Counted from the first letter of the stretch, positions 15,167-25,437 are shown. The stretch: DNA of 64,000 nt from Pseudomonadota bacterium (GCA_021847605.1 JAJZQN010000010.1:43649-107648); one strand, 5' to 3'. The notes: generated by a model from the letters alone, not told the origin. Made by a program: numbers and translations.

Positions 15167-16867
15167 TTATTCCTGCAACGATACGCCGGGGCTGCGCGGG
15201 TCGGCGGCGCCCACCCAATGACCGTCGGCCATGCGTTCGGCGGCGTTGGCTTTCAGCCCCATGCGGCCGATGCTGACGCGGTGGCCCAGTTTTTCGAGTG
15301 GCGCCTTCATCGCTTCGAGCGAGGTGCCCTGTTCCAGTACGATTCCGTCGCCATTGAAGAAGATCAGGCCGTGGGCGATGGAATCCTGCGCCGACAGACC
15401 CCAGTCGAGATGGGCGATCAGCGCCTTGGCCACCTGCATGGTGATGGTGCGTCCACCGGCTGCGCCGACGGTGAAGATCGGCATGCCCTTTTCGTCATAG
15501 ACGATGGTGGGCGACATGGACGAAAGCGGGCGCTTGCCCGGCTCCACCCGATTGGCGACCGGCGCGCCGTTCTTTTCGGGGGTGAAACTGAAATCGGTCA
15601 GTTCATTGTTCAGGATGACGCCGTTCGCCACCAGCTGGCTGCCGAAGAAACTTTCGATCGTGGAGGTCCAGGCGGCGATGTCGCCATTCTTGTCCACCGC
15701 GACGAAATGGCTGGTGCCGCTTTCGGGCTGGGGCAGCGACGCGGTACGGGGCTGAGCGCCGGGCGGGGTGCCGGGCTTGTAGGCGTTGAGCGCCTTGTTC
15801 AGGCGAATGAGCGAGGAGCGTTGCTTGAGATAGGCGGGGTCGATCATGCCGCTGATCGGATTGGCGACAAAATCGGGGTCGCCCAGCCATGTGTCGCGAT
15901 CGGCATAGGCAAGCTGCATCGCCTCCCCGATGACGTGCCAGGACCGGGCGTCATCCTTGCCCCAAGTGGCGAGCGGGAAGCGCTCCACCATGCCCAAAAT
16001 CTCCAGCACGGTGACGCCGCCGGCCGATACCGGCCCCATGCCGCAGATGGTATAAACGCGATATTTGCCGCAGACCGGCTTGCGCGGCTTTGCCTTATAG
16101 GCGGCGAGGTCGGCTTCGGTCATCGGCACCGGGTTCTTCGGTGCTTCCGTCACAGTCTTGGAAATGATGCGCGCCTGTTCGCCGGTGTAGAAGGCGTCCG
16201 GCCCTTCCGCTGCGATCCTTTTGAACAGGGCGGCAAGCGGCGGGTTTTTGAGCATCGTACCCATCGGTGCGGGCTTGCCGTCGATCCAGAAATATTTCTG
16301 GATTTCGGGGAAGTCGGCCCAGATCGGGGCGACTGCCTTCATCGCGGTGTCGAGCCGCTGGCGCACCTCGAACCCGTCTTCCGCCGCGTGGATCGCAGGC
16401 TGGAACAGGGTGGCCCAGGGGAGCTTGCCCCATTTCTTATGCGCGTCCCATGCCAGCCGCAGATTGCCCGGCACGCCGACCGAATAGCCACCTGGCCATG
16501 CGTCGCGGAAGGTGAGCGGCTTGCCATCCGGTCCCATGAAGCGATCCGGCCGGGCGGCCGATGGCGCTTCCTCGCGGCCGTCGATGGATTCCAGCACGCC
16601 GGTCGTGCCGTCATGATGCATCAGGAAGCCTCCGCCGCCGATGCCGCTATTATGCGGCTCCACGACGTTGAGCGTCAGCATCATGGCGATGGCGGCGTCG
16701 GTGGCGCTGCCGCCCTGACGCAATATATCCTGCCCGGCCTGTGCCGCTCGCGGATCGGCGGCGGACACGATCGCATTGGTGGCGATCGGTTCGCGCGCGT
16801 AGGTGGCGGCGGGGATGAGGGACAGGAGGGCGAGGGGGGCCAACAGGCCGGCAAGGCGCGATGTCAT
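15167..16867 (-). CDS. ggt: Gamma-glutamyltransferase
   Basis: Periplasmic N-terminal-nucleophile enzyme that cleaves glutathione and other gamma-glutamyl compounds. The 566-residue precursor has a signal peptide (LLAPLALLSLIPAATYA). The predicted autocleavage site is before T385 in ESGTSHFVAVD, the catalytic threonine of the small subunit. Other signatures are HNSGIGGGGF, the oxyanion region RPLSSMSPTIV, and GAAGGRTIT. Length and layout match GGT. The gene stands alone, ending at a hairpin shared with the lipoprotein gene. Confidence 0.94.
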   Translation of the reverse strand: MTSRLAGLLAPLALLSLIPAATYAREPIATNAIVSAADPRAAQAGQDILRQGGSATDAAIAMMLTLNVVEPHNSGIGGGGFLMHHDGTTGVLESIDGREEAPSAARPDRFMGPDGKPLTFRDAWPGGYSVGVPGNLRLAWDAHKKWGKLPWATLFQPAIHAAEDGFEVRQRLDTAMKAVAPIWADFPEIQKYFWIDGKPAPMGTMLKNPPLAALFKRIAAEGPDAFYTGEQARIISKTVTEAPKNPVPMTEADLAAYKAKPRKPVCGKYRVYTICGMGPVSAGGVTVLEILGMVERFPLATWGKDDARSWHVIGEAMQLAYADRDTWLGDPDFVANPISGMIDPAYLKQRSSLIRLNKALNAYKPGTPPGAQPRTASLPQPESGTSHFVAVDKNGDIAAWTSTIESFFGSQLVANGVILNNELTDFSFTPEKNGAPVANRVEPGKRPLSSMSPTIVYDEKGMPIFTVGAAGGRTITMQVAKALIAHLDWGLSAQDSIAHGLIFFNGDGIVLEQGTSLEAMKAPLEKLGHRVSIGRMGLKANAAERMADGHWVGAADPRSPGVSLQE

Positions 16868-16940
16868 GGCCGCACCCTATCGCCCCGACAGGCCTTCGCA
16901 ACCCCCTGCAATAGCCTGTGGTTATGAACGCACGCCGCGA

Positions 16941-17993
16941 TCAGGCATCGACGCCCACCGCATCGGCGATGTTCGTGATGCCGTCGCGCTGCATCAGCGT
17001 CTTCAGCCCGGCATTGATGCGCCGGGCCAGATATGGGCCTTCATAGACCAGCGCGCTATAGACCTGAACCAGCGAGGCGCCGGCGCGAATGCGGGCATAG
17101 GCCTGCTCTGCGGTCGCAATGCCGCCCACGCCGATCAGCGGCAGGTGCGTGCCCAGCAGGCGGCGGAAATCGCGCAGCCGGGCATGGGACAGGTCGGTCA
17201 GTGGTGCGCCCGACAGGCCGCCCGCTTCTCCGGCCAACGGTGAACGCAGTCCGGGGCGGGTGATGGTGGTGTTGGATATGATCAGCGCGTCGACACGATG
17301 ATCGATACAGGCGGCGGCAATATCCTCAACATCGGCGGGTTCCAGATCGGGCGCGACCTTCAGGAAGATCGGCGTCGTATCCGTGCCACGGGCGGCCATC
17401 ACCGCGCCCAGCAGATCGTCGAGCGCGGCGCGACCTTGAAGCGCACGCAGCCCCGGCGTGTTGGGGGATGAGATGTTGACCGTCAGATAATCGGCGAGCG
17501 GCGCCATGCAGGTGACGCCGGTCACATAATCGGCGACGCCGCGCCCGGCGGCGGTCGCTTCCTTGTTGGCGCCGATATTGATGCCGATGACCGGCCCCTC
17601 GCCCACCGGGCGGCGATAACGGGCGATCCGGTCCGCTGCTGCGCCCTGTCCGCCATTGTTGAAGCCGAAGCGGTTGATGACGGCGCGATCCTCCACCAGC
17701 CGGAAGAGGCGTGGTTGCGGATTGCCCGGCTGGGCCAGCGGGGTTAGCGTGCCCAGTTCGGCAAAGCCGAAGCCCAGACCGTGCATCTTGTGCGCGATCC
17801 GTCCATCCTTATCATAGCCCGCCGCAAGGCCCACGGGATTGGGGAAGCGAACGCCCGCAACCATGGTTTCCAGCATCGGATCATGCGGCAGCGGCGCGGG
17901 ACGCGGCATCATGCGCAGCGCAGCGATCGACAGATGATGGGCGCGTTCGGCGTCGAGCCGGAAGAGGAGCGGACGGATGAGGCGATAAGACAT
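16941..17993 (-). CDS. pyrD: Dihydroorotate dehydrogenase (quinone), class 2
   Basis: FMN enzyme of pyrimidine synthesis, membrane-associated, passing electrons to ubiquinone. The 350-residue length and the N-terminal amphipathic extension (MSYRLIRPLLFRLDAERAHHLSIAALRMM) are class 2 features. The catalytic serine lies in NISSPNTPGLR; FMN contacts include NPVGLAAGYDKDG, NRFGFNNGG and IGVGGIATAEQA. It is a single gene whose promoter must lie in the 17994-18339 gap. Confidence 0.94.
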   Translation of the reverse strand: MSYRLIRPLLFRLDAERAHHLSIAALRMMPRPAPLPHDPMLETMVAGVRFPNPVGLAAGYDKDGRIAHKMHGLGFGFAELGTLTPLAQPGNPQPRLFRLVEDRAVINRFGFNNGGQGAAADRIARYRRPVGEGPVIGINIGANKEATAAGRGVADYVTGVTCMAPLADYLTVNISSPNTPGLRALQGRAALDDLLGAVMAARGTDTTPIFLKVAPDLEPADVEDIAAACIDHRVDALIISNTTITRPGLRSPLAGEAGGLSGAPLTDLSHARLRDFRRLLGTHLPLIGVGGIATAEQAYARIRAGASLVQVYSALVYEGPYLARRINAGLKTLMQRDGITNIADAVGVDA

Positions 17994-18073
17994 GAGGAGC
18001 GCCTATGCCAGCGCTCCAGCCTGACGTCGAGTCGGCTGGATACCAGCGCTGTTCGATGAGTTGGTGTTATTTC

Positions 18074-18090
18074 ATGACAGAAATCGTCAT
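18074..18090. promoter_or_regulatory. Small inverted repeat, possible regulator site
   Basis: ATGAC-AGAAATC-GTCAT is a perfect 5-7-5 inverted repeat in an A/T-rich patch upstream of the plus-strand terminator at 18210. It could be an operator for the candidate small RNA or for pyrD. No regulator is indicated. Confidence 0.35.
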
Positions 18091-18245
18091 AAATGAGACC
18101 GTTTGCAGTCGCGAAATGTCCGATCCGTCCAATAAAATTTCCACGATTCGGGGGTAAAGCAGCCCTGCGACCCGAAGGCTCTTGGCTCAGGCCGATGAGA
18201 CCTTTTCCTGACCCGGCGGAGAAATCCGCCGGGTCATTTTTATCT
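18091..18245 (+). ncRNA. Candidate small RNA or leader ending in an orphan terminator
   Basis: The only nearby plus-strand gene is the AraC gene starting at 18340, yet a strong plus-strand intrinsic terminator ends at about 18245. There is no open frame in front of it. The stretch from about 18091 is therefore best explained as a short untranslated transcript, or as an attenuated leader for the AraC gene. Foldable parts include TCGGG...CCCGA around 18148-18175. The 5' end is unknown. I could not match it to a known riboswitch or sRNA by eye. Confidence 0.4.
18210..18245 (+). terminator. Strong rho-independent terminator
   Basis: GACCCGGCGGA (18210-18220), loop GAAA, TCCGCCGGGTC (18225-18235), followed by ATTTTTAT: a perfect 11-bp GC-rich stem with a tetraloop and T-run. 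The T-run makes it directional for the plus strand. Confidence 0.85.
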
Positions 18246-18339
18246 GGATCAAGAAAAATCGGATTAAAGGGCGACCGTCCTTTGATTTCCTTGCGTTGCC
18301 CCTGCATTGCCGCCTAGTAATTCCCATGGGGAACGTAAA

Positions 18340-19275
18340 ATGGGGTCGCAACATAGCGTTATGAGGGGGGGGCATGTCGCCTTGCCCGACACTGAAGGTC
18401 CGCTGTCCTATTCGGTCGATGCGGCACATGGGTCCGTGCGCTTGCGTTATTTTGCACCGCCGCGAGAGTTGCGGGCCTATTTCGGATCACTTTATTTCTT
18501 CAGCGTAACGGCCGAACGCTATTCCGATGTAACCCGGGCCGATGTGCCGCAACTGCGCCTGATGCTGGCGGGCGTCGGCGACTATCATTTTCAGGATGGG
18601 GCCGTCATTCCGACCCCGCAAATATGTCTGCTTGGCCCCACCATGGGGGCGACCCGGTTCCAGTTGAACGATCCGGGTCGGGTCGTTGGCATATCGTTGT
18701 TGCCTGCGGGATGGCTGGCGCTGAACGAGGGCGATGCGAGCGCATTGGCAGACCGTTTGTGCGATCCGGGTGGCGACAATCTGGCTGCCCTGCTCGATCG
18801 ACTGCGCGCCATGCCGGATGATCAGGTCGAGGATATGGCGGCGCTGTGCTGGGCCGAACTGGGGCGGCTTATCAAACCGCTGCGCGGATCGACGTGGATG
18901 CTTCTGGAAGCGGTCGATGCCTGGCTGATGGGGGAGGGTTCGCCGCGTATCGAAACGCTGACCGAGATGACCGACCTGTCGGCACGGCAACTGGCGCGAC
19001 TGACCAATCGTTATTATGGCGCGCCGCCCAAGCTGCTGGCGCGCAAATATCGGGCTTTGCGTTGTGCGTCGCGTATCGCGCTCGACCATGACAGCTGGCA
19101 GCAATTGTGCGAGGAGGGCGGCTTTTACGATCAGTCGCACTTCATCCGCGAGATCAAGCATTTCATCGGCCTTACCCCGCATCAGTTGCAGACTGAGCCA
19201 TCCGCCGTCGCGCAGCTTACCCTGCTGCGCCGGTCGCTGGGCAGCGACGTCGCGGTTCTTAACCGGCTTTCCTGA
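18340..19275 (+). CDS. AraC family transcriptional regulator
   Basis: A 311-residue regulator. The N-terminal half (SVRLRYFAPPRELRAYFGSLYFF) resembles the sensor domain of ArcR/DUF6597-type AraC proteins. The C-terminal third carries the two-helix AraC DNA-binding unit, with DLSARQLARLTNRYYGAPPKLLARKYR and EEGGFYDQSHFIREIKHFIGLTPHQ. I start at ATG 18340 because GGGGAA lies upstream at good distance; ATG 18361 is an alternative. The target is unknown, and it may read the leader described just upstream. Confidence 0.88.
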   Translation: MGSQHSVMRGGHVALPDTEGPLSYSVDAAHGSVRLRYFAPPRELRAYFGSLYFFSVTAERYSDVTRADVPQLRLMLAGVGDYHFQDGAVIPTPQICLLGPTMGATRFQLNDPGRVVGISLLPAGWLALNEGDASALADRLCDPGGDNLAALLDRLRAMPDDQVEDMAALCWAELGRLIKPLRGSTWMLLEAVDAWLMGEGSPRIETLTEMTDLSARQLARLTNRYYGAPPKLLARKYRALRCASRIALDHDSWQQLCEEGGFYDQSHFIREIKHFIGLTPHQLQTEPSAVAQLTLLRRSLGSDVAVLNRLS

Positions 19276-19362
19276 CAGACCGTTTGAAAATGCGTCGCAG
19301 GCGCATCCTTAGAGCTGCCCTAAATAAGCCTTGATTCTCGGGCCGTGGAGGACCACATGCCC

Positions 19363-19385
19363 AATCGGATTGATTCGATCCGATT
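19363..19385. promoter_or_regulatory. Candidate SufR operator (8-7-8 palindrome)
   Basis: AATCGGAT-TGATTCG-ATCCGATT is a perfect inverted repeat centred 33 bases before the sufR start codon. An Rrf2 regulator that heads its own operon commonly binds such a site to control itself. Binding is inferred. Confidence 0.55.
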
Positions 19386-19406
19386 TGAGAATGGTTCGCA
19401 ACTGGC

Positions 19407-19813
19407 ATGAAACTTTCGAGCTTCGCCGACTATGCCGTGGTGTTGATGTCCGCCGCCGCGCGCCATTGTGGTGCGGCGAAGATGAACGCCACGACGCTGA
19501 GCGCGGAAACCGGCATTCCGCTGCCCACCGCGCAAAAGCTGGTGAGCCGCCTGTCGGCTGCCGGTCTGATCGAATCTAGTCGTGGAACCGGCGGCGGTGT
19601 GCGACTGGCGCGCCCGCCTGCCACGATCACGCTCGCCGATGTGGTGGAAGCGGTCGAAGGGCCGATCGCCATGACCGCATGCAGCGAACAGGGCGCCCAT
19701 GACTGTAATCTGGAACAGGATTGCCGCATTCGCCCGCACATGAATGTCGCGAACAACGCGATCCGCGAAGCGCTCGCGAGCGTGACCATCGCAAGTCTTA
19801 CACGAGAAATGGC

Positions 19814-19817
<4 letters not shown>
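19407..19817 (+). CDS. sufR: Rrf2 family regulator of the SUF operon
   Basis: A 136-residue winged-helix regulator that presumably senses iron-sulfur cluster status. The HTH spans roughly residues 25-65 ([29 protein letters not shown]), with the wing [12 protein letters not shown]. Three cysteines C92, C100 and C106 ([14 protein letters not shown]) are placed to ligate a cluster, as in IscR and related Rrf2 proteins. Its stop overlaps the sufB start (ATGA), so regulator and structural genes are one operon, probably self-regulated through the palindrome at 19363. Confidence 0.9.
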
Positions 19818-21298
<1,481 letters not shown>

Positions 21299-21318
21299 AA
21301 ATTTGTCCTGCACCTTCC

Positions 21319-21403
21319 CGTCATGCCGGACTTGATCCGGTATCCCGCTTTTCTTTGGCGGGGCGTGAAGGCAGCGGGACCCCGGATCAAGTCCGGGGTG
21401 ACG
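21319..21403. repeat. Dispersed palindromic repeat, family C, inside the suf operon
   Basis: Arms of 31 bases at 21319-21349 and 21373-21403 are inverted copies with four mismatches; the shared core is CCGGACTTGATCCGG. It separates sufB from the next gene. A hairpin this large in an operon may stabilise the upstream message or reduce downstream expression. Confidence 0.8.
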
Positions 21404-21433
21404 ACAGATCAGAGATTTTGAAGGACGAGTAAG

Positions 21434-21889
21434 TTGAGCGACGAAGACGATATTCAGGATGCCCTTGCCGATTTCGCGGAAGATGTCGGCAATGGTCAGG
21501 CATGGACCGCCGCCATCCGCATCCTGACTGAGGATTATGAGCTGGAAGAGGGCGAGTTACAGGGCCGCGCCGTCAAGGATTTCGGCGATCTCGACGCCTA
21601 TCAGGCGGAATGTCGCGATGCGCTGGAAAAGGGCGATGTCGCGATGACCGAGAAGCTGCGCACCGACAAGGCATTCCACAAGGCGAAGGCGCCCAACCTG
21701 GCCCGCATGGGACCGGTCAGCGAATTCGTCGTCGCGCTGCTGGAAAAGGGCGCACCGGAGCCGGGCGCCGACTGGTGGCCCTATATGCCGATCAAGCGCC
21801 ATATCGATACGCTGTTCCCCGCGCCGGGCGATGTGCGTGACATGGCTTTCTGGACCGCGCGGACGCTCCAGCGCGCGCATAAGGACTGA
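21434..21889 (+). CDS. Hypothetical acidic protein within the suf operon
   Basis: A 151-residue soluble protein, acidic at the N-terminus (SDEDDIQDALADFAEDV) and mostly helical, with one free cysteine (AECRDAL) and Trp-rich EPGADWWPYMPIKRHID. I recognise no family. The start codon is TTG, preceded by AAGGACGAG. It is not a standard SUF component; its place between sufB and sufC, 7 bases before sufC, suggests an accessory role or a recent insertion together with the palindromic repeat. Confidence 0.75.
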   Translation: MSDEDDIQDALADFAEDVGNGQAWTAAIRILTEDYELEEGELQGRAVKDFGDLDAYQAECRDALEKGDVAMTEKLRTDKAFHKAKAPNLARMGPVSEFVVALLEKGAPEPGADWWPYMPIKRHIDTLFPAPGDVRDMAFWTARTLQRAHKD

Positions 21890-21895
21890 ATTGAT

Positions 21896-22642
21896 ATGCT
21901 GACGATCGACACTCTCACCAACGAAATCGACGGCAAGGCGATCCTGAAAGGGCTTTCGCTGACCATCAACGCGGGCGAAATCCACGCGATCATGGGACCG
22001 AACGGCGCGGGCAAGTCGACGCTGGCCTATACGCTGGGCGGTCGGCCGAACTATGAAGTGACGGGCGGCACCGCGACCTTCGAGGGCGCGGACCTGTTCG
22101 ACATGGAGCCGCATGAGCGCGCTGCGGCCGGCCTGTTCCTGGGCTTTCAATATCCGGTCGAGATTCCGGGCGTGTCCAACCTGCAATTCCTGCGCGAAAG
22201 CCTCAATTCGCAACGCCGTGCGCGTGGGCAGAAGGAACTCAGCGGCGGCGAATTCATCAAGCTGGCCAAGGAAAAGGCCGGACTGCTGGGCCTCGACATG
22301 GAAATGCTGAAGCGGCCGGTGAATGTCGGCTTTTCAGGCGGTGAGAAGAAGCGCGCCGAAATGGTGCAGATGGGCATTCTCGACCCCAAGCTGGCGATTC
22401 TGGACGAGACGGACTCGGGTCTCGACATCGACGCGCTCAAGATCGTGGGTGCGGGCATCAACGCCATCATGCGCAAGCCCGACAAAGCGGTTCTGCTGAT
22501 CACCCATTATCAGCGGCTGCTCGACTATGTGAAGCCGGACTTCGTGCATGTTCTGGCTGCTGGCCGGATCGTCAAGTCGGGTGGCCCCGAACTGGCGCTG
22601 GAGCTGGAACGTGAGGGCTATGCGGAGGTAGTGGCTGCGTGA
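21896..22642 (+). CDS. sufC: Fe-S cluster assembly ATPase SufC
   Basis: ABC-type ATPase of the SufBCD complex. The 248-residue protein has Walker A GPNGAGKST (residues 34-42), a Q-loop in LGFQYPVEIPGVSN, signature GFSGGEKKRAEM, Walker B LAILDETDSGLD and the switch His in LLITHYQRLL. It ends in a GTGA overlap with sufD. Confidence 0.96.
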   Translation: MLTIDTLTNEIDGKAILKGLSLTINAGEIHAIMGPNGAGKSTLAYTLGGRPNYEVTGGTATFEGADLFDMEPHERAAAGLFLGFQYPVEIPGVSNLQFLRESLNSQRRARGQKELSGGEFIKLAKEKAGLLGLDMEMLKRPVNVGFSGGEKKRAEMVQMGILDPKLAILDETDSGLDIDALKIVGAGINAIMRKPDKAVLLITHYQRLLDYVKPDFVHVLAAGRIVKSGGPELALELEREGYAEVVAA

Positions 22643-23391
22643 ACGCCCTAACCCTGCCGACCCGCAAGGCCGAAGAATGGCGCTATAGCGACATCGACGC
22701 GCTGGCGACCATCTGGCCCACGCCTGCGCCGTCGCGGATCGACGTGGCGGAAGGCGACAGCGTGCGCCACCATCTGTTGCAGGATGTGGGCGAAGGTGCG
22801 GCTGCGGTGCATGACTATGTCATCACCATCGCGGACGGGGCGCGGTGCGATTTTCATGTGCTGAATATCGGTGGCAAGCTGGGGCGCGTGACCTTTACCG
22901 TCACGATCGGCAGCAACGCGCATTTCGAACTGAACGGCGCGATCATTGGTGGCGGCGACCAGACGCTGGAGATCATCACCAGCGTCACCCATGAAAAGCC
23001 GGATTCGACCAGCGGTCAGACGATCCGGTCGATACTGGGCCAGCGCGCCACAGGTAGTTACCTCGGCAGCATCAATGTCGCGCGCGATGCGCAGCGCACG
23101 GATGCGTTTCAGTCGATTAAGGCGATGCTGCTGGACCGCACGGCTACGGCCAATGCCAAGCCGGAACTGGAAATCTTTGCCGACGACGTGAAATGCGCCC
23201 ATGGCGCGACGGTCGGCGAACTGGACAAGGCTGCGCTGTTCTACATGGCGTCGCGCGGCATGGACCCGGCGACGGCCAAGACGCTGTTGCTGAAGGCGTT
23301 CGTCGCGGGCGTGTTCGACGATGTGGCCGATGAAGCGGTCAAGGACGCGCTGGAGGCGGCGGCTCTGGCCAAGCTGGAGACGCTGGTATGA
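22639..23391 (+). CDS. sufD: Fe-S cluster assembly protein SufD
   Basis: Partner of SufB in the SufBCD scaffold. The protein is 250 residues, clearly shorter than the roughly 420-residue E. coli SufD, but typical of sphingomonad SufD. It keeps the beta-helix and the C-terminal signature ADDVKCAHGATVGELDKAALFYMASRGM, with the functional Cys-x-His. The start codon is GTG, overlapping the sufC stop. Confidence 0.93.
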   Translation: MNALTLPTRKAEEWRYSDIDALATIWPTPAPSRIDVAEGDSVRHHLLQDVGEGAAAVHDYVITIADGARCDFHVLNIGGKLGRVTFTVTIGSNAHFELNGAIIGGGDQTLEIITSVTHEKPDSTSGQTIRSILGQRATGSYLGSINVARDAQRTDAFQSIKAMLLDRTATANAKPELEIFADDVKCAHGATVGELDKAALFYMASRGMDPATAKTLLLKAFVAGVFDDVADEAVKDALEAAALAKLETLV

Positions 23392-24593
23392 CGGAACTCG
23401 CCCAGACCTTGCGGTTGCGCGACGACTTCCCCGGTGTGGGCGACTGGCATTATCTCGACAGCGCCGCCACCGCGCAGAAGCCGACCGCGGTGATCGACGC
23501 TATCGCCCGCGCTTATGGTCCGGACTATGCGACGGTGCATCGCGGCGTTTATGAACGCTCGGCCAATATGACGCTCGCCTATGAAGCGGCGCGGCGCAAG
23601 GTGGCGGGCTTCATCGGCGCGGCGAGCGACAGCGAGATCGTCTACGTCCGCGGCGCGACCGAGGGCATCAATCTGGTCGCGCAATGCTGGGCGGGAACGC
23701 AATTGAAGGCGGGCGACCGCATCCTGCTGTCCACGTTGGAACATCACAGCAATATCGTGCCGTGGCAGATCGTCGCGGAGAAAGTCGGCGCATCGATCGA
23801 TGTCGTTCCGTTGACGGACGATGGCCGGATCGACCTGGACGCGATGCGCGCGATGATCACGCCGCAGCACCGGATGGTGGCGCTGGCCCATGTATCCAAT
23901 GTGCTGGGCAGCGTGCTGGATTGCCGCCGCGCCGCCGATATTGCGCATATGGTCGGCGCGAAAATCCTGATCGATGGGTGTCAGGCGGTGCCGCGTCTGG
24001 CCGTCGATGTGCAGGCGCTGGACTGCGATTTCTATGTCTTTTCCGCGCACAAGCTGTACGGCCCGACCGGCATCGGCGTGCTGTGGGGCCGTAAGGAACT
24101 GCTGGATGCCATGCCCCCCTATCAGGGTGGCGGGTCGATGATCGACAAGGTGACGTTCGAAAAGACGACCTATGCGCCCGCGCCCACCCGGTTCGAAGCG
24201 GGGACGCCGCATATCGTCGGTGTGGTCGGCCTGTCGGCGGCGATCGATTATGTGCAGGGCATCGGCCTCGACGCGATCCATGCCCATGAATGCGCCATGG
24301 TGGCCAAGGCGCGGACCGCGATCGGCCAGATCAACAGCGTGCGCCTGTTCGGGCCGGAAGATTCGGCAGGTATTCTCTCTTTTGAAGTGGAGGGGGTGCA
24401 TCCGCACGATGTCGGCACCATATTGGATGAAACCGGCGTCGCGATCCGGGCCGGCCATCATTGCGCCCAGCCGCTGATGCGCCATCTGGGTGTCGAGGCG
24501 ACGGCGCGGGCCAGCTTTGGCATCTATAGCGACGACAGCGATGTTGAGGCTCTGGTCAAGGGCATCGAACGGGTCAGAAAGATATTCGGATGA
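23388..24593 (+). CDS. sufS: Cysteine desulfurase SufS
   Basis: PLP enzyme that takes sulfur from cysteine for cluster assembly. The 401-residue protein has the PLP lysine K222 in FSAHKLYGPTG and the persulfide cysteine C359 in IRAGHHCAQPLM, the group II (SufS) arrangement. LYGPTGIGVLWGRKELL and FEAGTPH are further signatures. It needs a SufE partner, encoded at 14144. It overlaps sufD and sufT by four bases each. Confidence 0.95.
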   Translation: MTELAQTLRLRDDFPGVGDWHYLDSAATAQKPTAVIDAIARAYGPDYATVHRGVYERSANMTLAYEAARRKVAGFIGAASDSEIVYVRGATEGINLVAQCWAGTQLKAGDRILLSTLEHHSNIVPWQIVAEKVGASIDVVPLTDDGRIDLDAMRAMITPQHRMVALAHVSNVLGSVLDCRRAADIAHMVGAKILIDGCQAVPRLAVDVQALDCDFYVFSAHKLYGPTGIGVLWGRKELLDAMPPYQGGGSMIDKVTFEKTTYAPAPTRFEAGTPHIVGVVGLSAAIDYVQGIGLDAIHAHECAMVAKARTAIGQINSVRLFGPEDSAGILSFEVEGVHPHDVGTILDETGVAIRAGHHCAQPLMRHLGVEATARASFGIYSDDSDVEALVKGIERVRKIFG

Positions 24594-25054
24594 GTGACGA
24601 GCGTAAGATCATGGTCGAGGAAGTGGACGCTGTAGACAGCCCGCCCAAGGCGCGCGTGGAAGAAATGGCGCAGGCCGCACCGCGTCAGCGCGACTATCTG
24701 GACGGGTTTCTGAGCGAAAAGCCCAGCGAGACGCCCGCTGGTGAGCCGGGCGGTGAAATCTATGACGGCGTGATCGACGCGCTCAAGGAAATTTACGACC
24801 CGGAAATTCCGGTGAATATCTATGACCTTGGTCTGATCTATGGCGTCGACGTCACCACCGACGGCCATGTCGTCGTCACCATGACGCTGACCACGCCCCA
24901 TTGCCCGGTTGCCGAATCCATGCCGGGTGAAGTCGAACTGCGCGTCGGCGCGGTGCCGGGCGTGGGCGATGCGCAGGTCAATCTGGTGTGGGACCCGCCA
25001 TGGGACCCGCAGAAGATGAGCGATGAGGCGAAGCTGGAACTGGGGATGTTGTGA
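24590..25054 (+). CDS. sufT: SUF system Fe-S assembly protein SufT (DUF59/MIP18 family)
   Basis: A 154-residue protein with an N-terminal charged extension and a C-terminal MIP18/DUF59 domain: ALKEIYDPEIPVNIYDLGLIYGVDV, LTTPHCPVAESMPGEVE with the reactive Cys, and VWDPPWDPQKMSDEAKLELGML. It acts in maturation or delivery of Fe-S clusters. It overlaps sufS by four bases and sufA by one. Confidence 0.92.
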   Translation: MSDERKIMVEEVDAVDSPPKARVEEMAQAAPRQRDYLDGFLSEKPSETPAGEPGGEIYDGVIDALKEIYDPEIPVNIYDLGLIYGVDVTTDGHVVVTMTLTTPHCPVAESMPGEVELRVGAVPGVGDAQVNLVWDPPWDPQKMSDEAKLELGML

Positions 25055-25416
25055 TGACTGAAGCGACGACCAAAACTCGCGCCCGCCCCGCCGCCGTCAT
25101 CCTGACGCCCAGTGCGGAAGCGCGTATCGCCGAATTGATGGGGCAAGCGCCCGAAGGCACGATCGGCGTGAAGCTCTCCACGCCCAAGCGCGGCTGTTCG
25201 GGGTTGGCCTATTCGGTCGACTATGTGACGGAAGAGGCAAAGTTCGACGAAAAGATCGAGACGCCCGGCGGCATATTCTACATCGACAGCGCGTCGGTTC
25301 TCTACCTGATCGGATCGACGATGGACTGGGTGGAGGATGATTTCACCGCCGGTTTCGTGTTCAACAACCCCAATGCCAAGGGTAGCTGCGGCTGTGGCGA
25401 GAGCTTCACGGTCTGA
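25054..25416 (+). CDS. sufA: A-type Fe-S carrier SufA
   Basis: A 120-residue carrier that accepts and passes on clusters. The three ligand cysteines are present: C48 in KRGCSGLAY, and C112 and C114 in GSCGCGESF. I use ATG 25054, which overlaps the sufT stop by one base; a GTG at 25051 is in frame just upstream. It closes the SUF operon, with the next gene 21 bases on. Confidence 0.94.
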   Translation: MTEATTKTRARPAAVILTPSAEARIAELMGQAPEGTIGVKLSTPKRGCSGLAYSVDYVTEEAKFDEKIETPGGIFYIDSASVLYLIGSTMDWVEDDFTAGFVFNNPNAKGSCGCGESFTV

Positions 25417-25437
25417 CATCGTAAAGGCCCGATAGCG

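Noticed and set aside
15218..16927. Long plus-strand open frame opposite ggt
   Set aside because: Antisense to a complete gamma-glutamyltransferase with signal peptide and catalytic Thr; the plus frame is low-complexity and matches nothing.
18091..18245. Glycine or SAH riboswitch in front of the AraC gene
   Set aside because: Some words such as ACCCGAAGG recall these classes, but the ordered conserved core is not there and the downstream gene does not fit. Left as an unassigned RNA.
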